A stretch of 64,000 nt of DNA from Aralia elata. Its lineage: Eukaryota > Streptophyta > Magnoliopsida > Apiales > Araliaceae. Positions 29,400 through 40,225 of the stretch are shown in pieces (position 1 is the first letter of the stretch; each line of letters opens with the position of its first letter). Under the pieces are notes generated by a model, which was not told the DNA's origin, searched no databases, and saw only the letters and a program-made list of their open reading frames with translations. The stretch covers positions 1 to 64,000 of the forward strand of contig JAVJAP010000349.1 in NCBI GenBank assembly GCA_034770075.1, written 5' to 3'. The position numbers and the translations under genes are program-made.

Positions 29400-31285
29400 T
29401 TCCTCTCCTCTTGAAAAGGATTTGTCCTCAAATCATCATCTACATCAAATGGACTAAGGTCAGAAACGTTAAATGATGCACTAACATTATACTCACCCGG
29501 TAAATCCAGTGTATAAGCATTGTCATTAATACGCTCGAGCACTTGAAATGGTCCATCTCCTCTAGGAAGCAATTTTGACCGTCGTTGAGCCAGAAATCTT
29601 TCTTTTCGCAAGTGTAACCACACCCAATCTCCCGGTTCAAAAACAACTTGACGTCGACCCTTATTGGCCTGTTTGGCGTATTGCTCTGTCCTCCTCTCAA
29701 TGTTGAGACGCGTTTTCTCATGTATCTGCTTAACAAACTCAGCCTTTTGCTTTCCATCCAAGTTAGTATATTCAGAAACAGGTAATGGTGATAAATCCAA
29801 CGGTGTTAAAAGATTAAAACCATATACAATCTTAAACGGCGAAAAATTAGTAGTAGAATGAACAGATCGATTATAAGCAAAATCAATATGTGGTAAACAT
29901 TCCTCCCAATGCTTAATATTCTTCTTAATGATTGCCCTTAATAATGCAGATAAAGTCCTATTTACAACTTCAGTTTGACCGTCAGTTTGTGGATGACAAG
30001 TAGTTGAAAATAACAGTTTAGTCCCTGACTTACACCACAATGTCTTCCAAAAATAACTCAAAAATTTAGAATCTCTATCTGAAACAATTGTTCTAGGCAT
30101 GCCATGCAACCGCACAATTTCTCTAAAGAACAAATCAGCAATATGGAATGCATCATCAGTTTTGTGACATGGTATAAAATGTGCCATCTTAGAAAATCTA
30201 TCCACGACCACAAATATAGAATCATGACCACGCTTAGACCTAGGTAAACCCAATACAAAATCCATAGACAAATCAATCCAAGGTTCACTAGATATAGGTA
30301 ATGGTATATACAATCCATGAGGTTGAACACGAGACTTAGCCTGTTTACATGTAATGCATTTATCACAAATTCTTTCCACATCTCGTTTCATATAAGGCCA
30401 ATAAGAATGCTCTTTTAACACAGATAAAGTCTTTTCAACACCAAAATGACCCATCAGACCTCCCCCATGTGCCTCTCTAATCAACAACTCACGCAAAGAA
30501 CATGCAGGTATACATAGCTTATTTTCTCGAAACAGAAAACCATCAACTTTAAAGTATTTACCTACAACATTCTTCTCACACGATTTAAAATCTTCACAAA
30601 AATCAAGGTCACTATCATAGAATTCTTTGATCCGTTCAAAACCAAGCAATTTTGTATCAAGAGTATTTAATAACACATACCTTCTCGAAAGAGCATCAGC
30701 AACAACATTCTCCTTACCCTGTTTGTATCGGATGACATATGGAAATGTCTCGATAAATTCCATCCATCGTGCATGTCGCTTGTTCAACTTATGCTGTCCT
30801 TTCAAGTACTTCAAGGATTCATGATCGATGTGAATCACGAACTCTTTAGGCCAAAGGTAGTGTTTCCACGTCTCCAAAGCTCGAACCAATGCATACATCT
30901 CCTTGTCATAAGTAGGATAGTTTAGAGCTGCCCCACTTAACTTTTCGCTAAAGTACGCCACTGGCTTCCCTTCATGCATCAACACAGCTCCAATCCCTAA
31001 ACCTGAAGCATCACACTCAATCTCAAAAGTCTTAGCAAAGTTAGGTAAAATAAGCAAAGGAGCGTTAGTCAATTTATCTTTAATCAATTTAAATGCCTTT
31101 TCTTGTTCTTCACCCCACTTAAAATCCACACTCTTTTTGATTACTTCCGTCAATGGCACTATGATGTCGCTGAAATTCTTCACAAAACGTCGGTAGAAAC
31201 TTGCCAGTCCATGGAAACTACGAACTTGACTCACATTTGTTGGACTCATCCATTCTCGGATTGCACGTATTTTCTCCTCATCCAC
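29201..31285 (-). pseudogene. gypsy pol: RNase H, integrase and C-terminal tail
   Basis: An open frame of 694 codons carrying the second half of gypsy pol. Residues about 1-75 are the RT thumb and connection. RNase H spans about 85-200, with acidic residues D92, E129, D154 and D197. Integrase follows, with a zinc-binding HHCC region at about 273-313 (CDKCITC at 307-313) and the catalytic triad D342, D403 and E439, the last two 35 residues apart as expected. A GDWVWL/FQVLERIND region and a basic TRARAKR tail finish the protein. The polypurine tract overlaps the codons for EERN, and the last 199 bp lie within the 3' LTR. No chromodomain was recognised; a CRM-type CR tail is the likely alternative. 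The frame is disconnected from RT by one extra base near 31290 (aaggga). The segment itself looks intact. Confidence 0.93.
29400..29412 (-). promoter_or_regulatory. polypurine tract of the first gypsy element
   Basis: Read on the minus strand the sequence is AAGAGGAGAGGAA, directly abutting the TGATGAGG start of the 3' LTR. This is the usual position of the RNase H-resistant primer for plus-strand DNA synthesis. It lies inside the pol reading frame (codons for EERN), so sequence constraints for priming and for protein overlap here. Confidence 0.88.
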
Positions 31286-32299
31286 TTGAACTCCCTTGTG
31301 AACTCACTACAAATCCAAGAAAAACAATTCTATCCGTACAAAACGTGCACTTATCCATGTTAGCAAATAACTTTTCCTTATGAAGTACATCTAAAACAGA
31401 TTTTAAATGCAATGCATGTTCTCCCAAGTTTTTGCTATATATCAAGATGTCATCAAAATACACAACCACAAATTTTCCAATGAACGGACGCAAAACATGG
31501 GTTATTAATCTCATGAAAGTACTAGGAGCATTAGTTAGACCAAAAGGTAATACTAACCACTCATATAACCCATATTTTGTTTTGAAAGCTGTTTTCCATT
31601 CATCACCCTCATGCATACAAATTTGATGATATCCACTTTTTAAATCAATTTTTGAAAATACACAGGAACCATGCAATTCATCTAACATATCATCTAAACG
31701 TGGAATGGGATGTCGATACTTTACCGTAATATTATTTACCGCTCGACAGTCAATGCACATGCGCCACTTCCTATCCTTTTTAGGCACTAAGATCAATGGA
31801 ACTGCACATGGAATCATGCTCTCTCTTACGAACCCCTTCTCCATAAGTTCGCCCACTTGCCTTTGCAACTCCTTCGTCTCCTCGGGATTGCTCCGATAAG
31901 CTGGACGGTTTGGAATAGTCGCACCAGGTATGAAGTCAATTTGATGCTCAATTCCCCGAATAGGTGGTAATCCTTGTGGAAGCTCCTCGAGAAACACATC
32001 CTTATAATCCTGCAAAAGAGATGACACAACACTAGGTAAAAAAGAATCGTTAGTAACGTATTCAAAAGCGCCTCCTTATACCTAAGTATAATCATCGGCT
32101 GTTTAGCATCTAAAGCACGCCTCACATCGCTCTTTTTTGCATAGATATTTGTTTTTCGCTCCTCATCTTTTCTTTTCTCTCTTCCTTTTTCTCTCTTATT
32201 TTCCCCCTCATTATTTTTTTTCTCAACAATTTTCTTTTCTTCACTCTCCTTCCGTTTTTCATGATCTCTCTGTAGATGCATTTGATCCTCATGTACCTG
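31278..32299 (-). pseudogene. gypsy pol: linker and reverse transcriptase
   Basis: Two pieces in different frames. 32060-32299 encodes a very lysine- and glutamate-rich linker, continuous with the protease frame except for one stop at 32300-32302. 31278-32027 (249 codons) encodes reverse transcriptase, with the FSKIDLKSGYHQI motif (first catalytic aspartate D128), LPFGLTNAPSTF at about 160-171 and the catalytic FDD at 191-193 in YFDDILIYSK. The second residue of the VPKKDG motif region is changed (KKDRKW). A frameshift near 32060 separates linker from RT, and an extra base near 31290 ends the RT frame before RNase H. Catalytic residues are intact, so the breaks are few and perhaps recent, or sequencing errors. 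Confidence 0.92.
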
Positions 32300-32654
32300 T
32301 TAGGGTGACATAGGACACAAAGTAACTTTCCTTTTATTGTGAACAAAAGAATATTCATTTGTAAAACCATCATATTTCACTCGCCTGTCAAATTGCCATG
32401 GTCGACCAAACAATATGTGACCCGCCTGCATCGAAACCACATAGCACAAAATTTCATCCACATACCCAATAGTAAATGGCACCAACACCTGTTTAGTCAC
32501 TTTAATCTCATTACTATCATTGAGCCATTGAAATCGATAAGGTTGAGGATGTTTGGTTGTGGAAAGCCCTAATTTCTCTACCATATCCCTACTTGCCACA
32601 TTCGTGCAACTACCCCCATCTATCACAACACAGCAAATTTTCCCATTCACCAAG
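32300..32654 (-). pseudogene. gypsy aspartic protease region (split by copia)
   Basis: 118 codons containing the retroviral-type aspartic protease signature in the plant gypsy form IDGGSCTNVAS (catalytic aspartate at residue 12), followed by a region ending in HILFGRPWQFD. The frame enters directly from the copia insertion: its upstream part is at 49632-49843 on the far side, and the duplicated target ccaag lies at both junctions (32650-32654 and 49627-49631). It ends at a stop (32300-32302) after which the same frame continues into the basic linker, so this is a single nonsense change in a longer pro-pol frame. Confidence 0.9.
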
Positions 32655-34564
32655 TGTTAGGTTTGTATGTAACGCGAGCATGCAATCAAATTACATAAAT
32701 ATAGCGGAAGCGCGACAAAACGGATTTTAATTTTTTTATACAAACCATCACCATGATCGTTCTTTATGCACAATTATTAATTAAACGAAAGAGATAGAGA
32801 ATAAGAATTATACCCTTGTAGAATTCTAGCTTCCTCAGGTACAAGTTCAACTCCAATTCCTTCGCGTTCTCCTTGAATTCAACGGTGTGATTCTTTCCTT
32901 TGATCAATGTTAGCCACCCAAGTGTTTGGCCTCTAGAGGTGATCCACCAAGGAATAATACCTATTCAAGAAGATGGGTGTTTGGCAAAACCCTAGTTTTC
33001 TATCTCTATAGAAATTGTAAGTACTCTCCACAATCTAATGCAAGAGTGTGTAACACTAATCTATGATAAGACTTCTCTTATTTATAGATGTAGGAAAACC
33101 CCTTCCCTAAACTATTTAGGATTAGGGTTTCTATTTTAATTAAACTCCTTTAATTATATTCCTAATCCAATTAGGAATTAATGAGAGAGAGTACTTCTAT
33201 TAATTAATTCTCAATCCCTATTAGGAATTAAATAATAGTTATATTAATTAATTCCCAATCCCTATTAGGAATTAAATAATAGTAATATTAATTAATTCCC
33301 AATCCCTATTAGGAATTAAATAATAGTAATAGTAATAATAATAATAAGACTCCTCTTATTAATTTATATTTAATATTTCCAAAATATTAAATAATAAATA
33401 TTAAGCTATTTAATTTATTCTATCTCCATAGATTAAATTAAATACACTTAACTTATTATTACAATTATGCCATTTACTTCTTAAATAAATATTTTCCTTT
33501 TGCGGTGTGACCCTTTAGGTTCTCCATATTAAACCGGTTGTGAATAAATCAATTAGAACAATTCTAATCTTATTTAAATAAATAAATTAAACTATTTAAT
33601 TCATTTAAATAAATAATATTTATTCTACAATAAGGGTAAGCCCCCTTAGCGATCAACGACTTTCCAGATAATATAGATTTCAACATTAATCACAAAAGAA
33701 CCTTTGAGTAAATAGTTACCGTACAATTCAATCCTTCTACCATACAATGTCCCAATTAAATATAAGACATGGAATTTCTGTCAAGTCTTATTTTATTTAA
33801 TTATATGTATTTCGATTCCCAAATGCACAACTCTAAATAATGCAAATTAGAAACTCCTTTCTAATTTCATTCTGCCTTGGCCAAGGACTACTGAGTTATC
33901 ATTTATCGAATCACATAGGACATTCACATCTTTTCCTAGACGTGGTAGATTCTTTGTTGATCATTCACCTATCTCCATGTACAACTTATTATACCCAATC
34001 ATACCCTTTGATATACTCTAAAGGTCTTAAGGGACATGTCAAAGTATAACTTATCATACACAAGATACTATGATGATCTCAAGTCTAAGGATCACTTGTA
34101 CTACTATCACTAGAGGAACTCCTATTGACAGCCGAGTAAAACTCCATTAGGTATTCCTTAGCGAGTCACGTTCAGTGAACTTATTCTCCAATAAGCACCT
34201 ACATACTTGCTTTAGTGTCTCCACACAAATGATTTATGAGATCAATCATCCTCTTCATAAGAGCAAGCAACGTATGTACTAATCTATCCGGATTCACTAA
34301 TCCCCAATTTAGTAATCCAACGATTAGGAACAATTTTAGTTTATGAGCTATCTTGAATTTAGATCTCATTAGCATGATCACCATCATGATTCTAAAAGCA
34401 TTGCTCAAAACTATGGGTTTATCACATTTAATATAACAGCACCATGTAGATAATATAAAATGCCTTTTAATAAAAATCAATTCCTTTATTAAATAAATGA
34501 ATAAGATTACAAAGTATATGCTACAACATATCAAATATGATTGGCTTGTGTGCATACTACTTTC
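32655..34564 (-). repeat. copia LTR 1 (3' LTR of the left unit)
   Basis: 1910 bp. Plus-strand ends are tgttaggtttg and tactactttca, that is TGAAAGTAGT...CTAACA in element orientation. The middle is AT-rich, with several ttaattaattcccaatccc repeats around 33200-33320. It differs from the other two LTRs at only a few positions, for example tatgccattt where both others have tatgctattt. Short apparent open frames inside it are not conserved between the three copies, and I treat it as non-coding. Confidence 0.95.
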
Positions 34565-34575
34565 AATCTCCCACT
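34565..34575 (-). promoter_or_regulatory. copia polypurine tract, left unit
   Basis: Minus-strand AAGTGGGAGAT directly upstream of the LTR start TGAAAGTAG. It is the expected plus-strand primer site, between the RNase H stop codon (34580) and the LTR. The identical sequence is present in the right unit at 42143-42153. Confidence 0.8.
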
Positions 34576-34579
34576 TGCA

Positions 34580-35539
34580 CTAAAGCCAATCGCCATGGTA
34601 TCTAATACCCATCTTTTCTAAGTGACGATCAAACTGCTGTTGAGTTAAAGCTTTAGTAAATGGATCTGCAATGTTGTCTTGAGAGTCCACACGCTCCAGG
34701 GTGACATCTCCTCTTTCAATGATCTCTCTAATCAAATGAAACCGCCGCAACACGTGTTTGGATTTCTGATGAGACCTGGGTTCCTTAGCCTGCGCAACAG
34801 CTCCGTTGTTGTCACAGAATAAAGGTACGGCTCCTCTAATGCTAGGAACCACACCAAGTTCAGTTATGAACTTCTTCATCCACACAGCTTCCTTTGCAGC
34901 TTCACTTGCAGCTATGTACTCTGCCTCTGTCACTGAATCAGCAACTGTTTGCTGCTTGGAACTCTTCCAACTCACTGCGCCACCGTTTAAGGTAAACACG
35001 TACCCTGAAACGGATTTACTGTCATCTTGGTCCGTTTGAAAACTTGAGTCTGTATAGCCCTCTAGTTTCAATTCAGACCCACCGTAGACAAGAAATACAT
35101 CCTTAGTTCTTCTCAAGTACTTTAGGATGTTTTTCACTGCCTTCCAGTGCTCTTCTCCTGGATTCGACTGATATCTGCTTGTTACACTAAGTGCATGAGC
35201 GACATCTGGTCTAGTACATATCATACCGTACATGATAGATCCTATTGCAGAAGCATAAGGAATCTTACTCATACGGTCTCTCTCCTCAGGTGTCTTTGAG
35301 GCCTGTTTCTTGGAGAGATGTATTCCATGGCTCATCGGCATGAGACCTCTCTTGGAATCTTCCATGCTAAACTTCTTTAGCATCGAGTCAATGTACTTTC
35401 CTTGGGTCAAGCCCAGCATCCTTTTAGATCTATCTCTATAGATCTTTATCCCCAAAATATAGGATGCCTCACCCAAGTCCTTCATGGAGAAAGTGTTTAG
35501 ATAACCAAATTTTGATCGACTGTAGCATAGGAACATCAT
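34580..35539 (-). pseudogene. copia RT C-terminus and RNase H, left unit
   Basis: 319 codons. The N-terminal part finishes reverse transcriptase (YILGIKIYRDRS, followed by IGSIMYGMICTRPDVAHA). The C-terminal half is copia RNase H: YTDSSFQ carries the first acidic residue, TEAEYIAASEAAKEAVWM the second, and LFCDNNGA and HVLRRFHLIRE follow. It ends 15 bp before the LTR at the normal terminus. Frame continuity with the upstream RT is lost by one extra A near 35490 (ggagaaagtg against ggagaagtg in the right unit). This is the most intact RNase H of the two units. Confidence 0.92.
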
Positions 35540-36467
35540 TCCCTATCAATAATATGTCATCAACATATAATACAAGGAATGAAACAGCGCTCCCACTAAC
35601 CTTCTTGTACACACAAGGTTCATCCTCATTTTTGATAAAATCAAACCTTTTGATTATCTCATCAAAACGGATGTTCCACCTTCGAGAAGCTTGCTTCAAT
35701 CCATAAATGGATCGTTGTAGCTTACAGACTTGGTTTGTTCCAACCGTTGAAACAAAACCCTCTGGCTGTATCATATATACATTCTCCTCAAGCTCTCCAT
35801 TGAGGAAGGCCGTTTTCACGTCCATTTGCCAGATCTCGTAGTCATAATAAGCTGCAATTGCAAGCAAAATCCGAATAGACTTGAGCATAGCTACTGGCGA
35901 GAAGGTTTCATCATAGTCAACTCCTTGTCTTTGTTTGAAACCTTTTGCAACCAGTCGGGCCTTATAGGTCTCTACCTTGCCATCTGCCCCAGTCTTTCTC
36001 TTAAAGACCCATTTACACCCAATAGGCTTAATGCCCTCAGGCGGTGAAACCAAAGTCCATACTTGGTTTTCATACATGGAGTCCATCTCGGATTTCATGG
36101 CTTCTAGCCATTTCTCTGAGTCATTACTACTCATAGCCTCTTCGTAAGTCAATGGATCATCATCATCTATGATGCGTACCTCATCATCATCCTCTATGAT
36201 GAATCCATACCTCTCAGGTATCTTCGGTACTCTTCCAGATTTACGAATAGGTAATGGTACAGTAGGTTCTTCTACTTGGTCAGGTACCTGACTTTGATCC
36301 GTAGTATTTTGTGGTTCTTGAACTTCTTCAAGATATATCTTACTCCCACTGACCCCTTCGAGGATAAACTCCTTTTCCAAGAAGGCAGCGTGTTTCGCTA
36401 CAAACACCTTTTGATCATTGGGATGATAGAAATAATACCCTAACAGTTTCTTTAGGGTATCCCACAA
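35469..36467 (-). pseudogene. copia reverse transcriptase, left unit
   Basis: 332 codons. They begin in the region linking integrase to RT (acidic, proline-rich) and continue into RT proper: GCKWVFKRKTGADG, YKARLVAKGFKQRQGVDYDETFSPV, QMDVKTAFLNG (first catalytic aspartate) and YVDDILLIGND near residues 301-311, with the catalytic pair D303/D304. The frame ends at the extra A near 35490. Its start is set by another extra base near 36438 (ccctaacagt against ccctacagt), which separates it from integrase. Confidence 0.92.
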
Positions 36468-37665
36468 ATCTACACTTGTCGGATCTAGTCTTTAGCTTAT
36501 CTTGTTCAAACCTTTTGACATAAGCTGGACAACCCCAAGTCTTAACATACTTAAGATTTGGTTTCCTCCCTGTCCATATCTCATATGGGGTCTTTGGGAT
36601 GGATTTTGGTAGGTACCTTGTTAAGTAGATATGCAGCCATTTCTAGGGCATAACCCCAGAATGATACTGGAAGGTCGGTAAAACTCATCATGGAACGAAC
36701 CATGTCCAACAATGTTCGATTTCTCCTTTCAGATACACCATTCAAACTGTGGCGTTCCTGGTGGAGTCCATTGTGAGATTATACCATTTTCTTTGAGACA
36801 ATTGAGAAACTCATTGGTCAAGTATTCCCCTCCTCGATCCGATCGAAAGAATCTTAATACTTTTACCAGTTTGTTTCTCTACTTCACTTCTGAATTCTTT
36901 GAACTTTTCAAACGATTCAGATTTGTATTTCATTAAATACACATATCCAAATCTAGAATGATCATCAGTGAAAGTAATAAAATAAGAATACCCTCCTCGT
37001 GCATTCGTTGTCATAGGTCCACAAACGTGTGTGTGTACCAACGCTAACAACTCTGTAACTCTTTCTCCTTTTCCACTAAAAGGAGATTTAGTCATCTTAC
37101 CCATGAGACAAGATTCACAAGTTGGATATGATTCATAATCAGATATCTCTAAAAGCCCATCTTTATGCAACTTGGTTAATCTTGTTTCATTGATATGACC
37201 GAGTCTACAGTGCCACATAAAGGTATAATTAACATCATCTCTTTTTCTTTTCTTAGTTTGTTCAATTTGAAGTATATTTTCATGCAAGTCAAGTATATAA
37301 AGTCCATTCAGTAGGTTCCCAACACCATATAAAACATTTTTATTATAAATAGAACAACTGTTGTTCTTTATTATAATATCAAAACCATCCATATCCAATA
37401 CAGAAATTGAAATAATGTTTCTAATGAGTGTCGGAACATAATAACAATTATTTAAACTAATGAACTTTCCCGAAGGCAGTGCTAAACAATAAGTCCCTAC
37501 AGCTAATGCAGCAACCTTTGCTCCATTTCCCACTCGTAGGACGACTTCATCCTTGTTCAGCTTTCTACTTCTGCTTAGTCCCTGCATATTATTACATATG
37601 TGAGAACCACAACCGGTATCCAATACCCAAGTAGAATTTTGACTTTCAGAAAAAATTAATTTCAA
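36468..37665 (-). pseudogene. copia protease, GAG-pre-integrase and integrase, left unit
   Basis: The first frame (36811-37665, 284 codons) starts with the aspartic protease motif LDTGCGSHICN (D16). It continues through the GAG-pre-integrase zinc region (HCRLGHINETRL ... CESCLMGKM) and the integrase core start (TFTDDHSRFGYVY). An extra A near 36847 (gatcgaaagaat) then shifts the frame just before the second catalytic aspartate. The rest of integrase (36468-36840) is readable only in pieces, with further extra bases near 36746 (ttcaaactg) and 36605 (gattttggt). The right unit lacks these particular insertions. All are single-base gains, mostly in homopolymers. Confidence 0.9.
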
Positions 37666-38518
37666 TCATGAACAAACCTAGATCAGAAGTCGAAGCTTCT
37701 CCAAGCTTCTTTTGGTCCGCAAGATACTGCTTGCAGTTCCTCTTCCAATGTCCCGGCTTGTTGCAGTGGTAGCAAACTCCTTTGCTATCTGGATCAGGTT
37801 TCTTCTTATCCTTTCTCTTCGCCTTGCCCTTAGCCTTCTTGTCTTTCTTCTTTTCAGAAGATACCTTGGGCCTCTTCCTTTTCTTGGAAGAATCATCCAC
37901 CAGTAAGACTTGGTTCTTGTTGGATGAGAAGTGACCTTCAGCTATTTTCAACATGTTAAGTAACTCAGGCAAGCTGACGTCCAACTTATTCATGTGAAAA
38001 TTCACAACAAATTGTGAGAAGGTGTCCGGGAGTGACTGCAAGATCAAATATTGGCTTAACTCCCCATCCATCACGAACCCAAGCTGTCCAAGTTGTTCAA
38101 TCAGATTGATCATCTTAAGGACATGAGTCTCAACAGCAGTGCCCTCGGTCATACGAGATCGGAAGAGCTCCTTAGATATCTGATATCTAGCAGTCCTACT
38201 TTACTCACCATACAACTCTTTGAGGTGCAGCAATATAGTAGGAGCATCCATAGTTTCATGCTGACGCTGAAGCTCGTTACTCATGGATGCGAGCATGATG
38301 CATTGAGCCAAGATTACATCATCTTGCCAATTTCTAAAAGTAGCAATCTCTTCCTCAGATGTTGTTTCTGCAACATTTGCAGGGACTGGCGAATTTAGGA
38401 CATAAGAAATCTTTTCAGCAGTGAGAATAATTTCCAGATTCCTTAACCAGTCCGTGTAATTCGGTCCGGTCAGTTTGTTAGCATCAAGTATGCTACGCAG
38501 TGATAGTGAGTTTGACAT
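37646..38518 (-). pseudogene. copia gag, left unit
   Basis: The start is placed at 38518 (MSNSLSLRSILDANKLTG), because both units share that ATG and the upstream sequence is poorly conserved. The capsid-like region has the typical YTDWLRNLEIIL and LELYGE-type segments (here LKELYGE). A stop at 38199-38201 (TAA where the right unit has CAA) interrupts it. The downstream part ends in a strongly basic stretch and one CCHC zinc knuckle, CYHCNKPGHWKRNC (127-140 of the 168-codon segment). An extra A near 37660 disconnects gag from protease. Gag would package the RNA into virus-like particles. Confidence 0.9.
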
Positions 38519-39828
38519 TTTTAAATTCTGCATGTGAAATAGACAACATTTTAGCATACATTCATTTAATTAATTACCAAAATAAATTAGGTCTTTATTT
38601 TAAATTGGTATCTCCCACTATTTTCATCAAACTATATTACCCTCATTATATAGTTCGGCAAATCTAATTAAAGATTTGCTAGTGAGGATAAGGATCTCAT
38701 TTCAAATGTATATAGCTTTGTGACACACAACAAACTATATATAAATAAATAGGTAGACAACTATTGTCAATTACATCACTATGTAACTCCTTGTATTTTG
38801 CCTCTTAGATTATTTTGATTAAGTGTGACACATCCGAATCAAAATTATCTAAGTTAAGTCCAACCTAGCACTTCCATATATTCGAAAGAAAAACACTGTC
38901 CTTGTGTGACACAACAAAACAGTATCGTTCAGTCTATGTATAAGCATCAAATGTGATAAAGCAACATCTTAAATATTTAATACTTGCCTTGTGTGACACA
39001 ACAAACTCATATTAAATATTTAATACTCTATCGTTTTACCATGCTAGAAGGCGACGTTCGATATTCCAAATATCTTTGAACGCTTAGGACTTAATATAAT
39101 TACTTTGAGGGATTTGTTATTATTAGTCTCATCTTGTTTAGCGCGCATGCACATATATATATAAAATACGCGTCATATTATTTTACATGCGAAGCATGTT
39201 GGATAATATATAATATATATATATAATAAGCATGCCACATATAGAATACTATATTCTACCTGGATTGATTATGGACTTTTATTCTAGTTTGGTTCACTAG
39301 AGCCACCAAGTGAACCAAAAGGTCAAACCTAGGGTGCAAGAATTAAATTTAAATATAACTATTACATTTAAACCCGGGCTCCATTACAAACGGGTCTTCA
39401 AGCGCTCCTTGCTCCTTGGTCTCCAATTCTTCAAAATTTAATTCTAACTAATCCTATTACAAAAACTATTTACATTAAATAGAAACCTTGATCAGCAGTC
39501 AAGGGGAAGTACATAGAAGGGAGATAGAATTTACATTAAGAAAAAAATTAGAGAAGACGAGGTACGCAGACCCCATTTATAAAAACCCATACATTCAAGC
39601 ATCCTCTAAAATAATTCCAATCACACATTGGTCTATAGTCCATAAACAATCCCTATTTATTATCATACATATCTCTATATGTATCAATAAATAACATTCA
39701 TCTCATGAATAATAAAATCATTCTATATATATACGAGTATCATTTAATGGGCAATTTTAAGTTGCATGAAATCCAATTTCAAGATTAAAATAAAATCTTT
39801 ATTTTAATTATAAAATTATTAAGAATAT

Positions 39829-39881
<53 letters not shown>

Positions 39882-40210
39882 CCACGGTATATATTATATA
39901 TATATATAATCACGTGATATGTATATATATATATAAATCCGTTACTTTTATATCTTATATATATATATATATATAATATATGTAATCATGTGATATGTAT
40001 ATATATATATAAATCTGTTACTATATATTATATATATATATATATATATAATATATGTAATCCATTACTAATCACCCATTTAATTAAATCAAGTGATTTC
40101 GTTTTTCATAAAATAATAATTTTACACAACTAATTATGCCCAATAAATTATTCTAAATACATACCCATATATAAATAGAATCAAAACAATTAATAATTCG
40201 CATAAAGATT
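38519..40210 (-). other. copia 5' leader, left unit, with repeated dyad motif
   Basis: Untranslated region of about 1.7 kb between the primer binding site and gag, with no supported coding frame. It holds several copies of a motif around ccttgtgtgacacaacaaa: at 38900 and 38987, a degraded form at 38717, and a related agtgtgacacatcc at 38820. The core ttgtgt-g-acacaa is a perfect inverted repeat. The segment from 39827 is an AT microsatellite. The function is unknown; packaging or dimerisation signals and promoter elements are known to occupy this position in LTR elements. Confidence 0.8.
39827..40061. repeat. (AT)n microsatellite in the copia leader
   Basis: Long runs of alternating AT separated by short spacers such as accacggtatat and aatcatgtgatatg, which themselves repeat. 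The right unit has a shorter version (about 47425-47542) lacking one spacer block. It is the largest length difference between the two internal regions, consistent with slippage after duplication. Confidence 0.9.
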
Positions 40211-40225
40211 GGCTCTTGATACCAC
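40211..40225 (-). promoter_or_regulatory. primer binding site, left copia unit
   Basis: Minus-strand TGGTATCAAGAGCC begins one base inside the middle LTR end (CTAACA-G-TGGTATC). It resembles the complement of the 3' end of plant initiator tRNA-Met (TGGTATCAGAGC) with one inserted A. This is where reverse transcription would be primed; the same sequence adjoins the third LTR at 47700-47714. Confidence 0.82.

Noticed and set aside
31278..31300. A shared, possibly ancestral or programmed frameshift between RT and RNase H in both gypsy elements.
   Set aside because: The first element has one extra base. The second can equally be explained by an 11-bp deletion between gagttca repeats from an intact parent, so a common event is not supported.
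33840..34049. Short plus-strand frames in the copia LTRs (also near 41344 and 48901).
   Set aside because: Lengths and frames differ among the three near-identical LTR copies because of one-base changes; no domain recognised.
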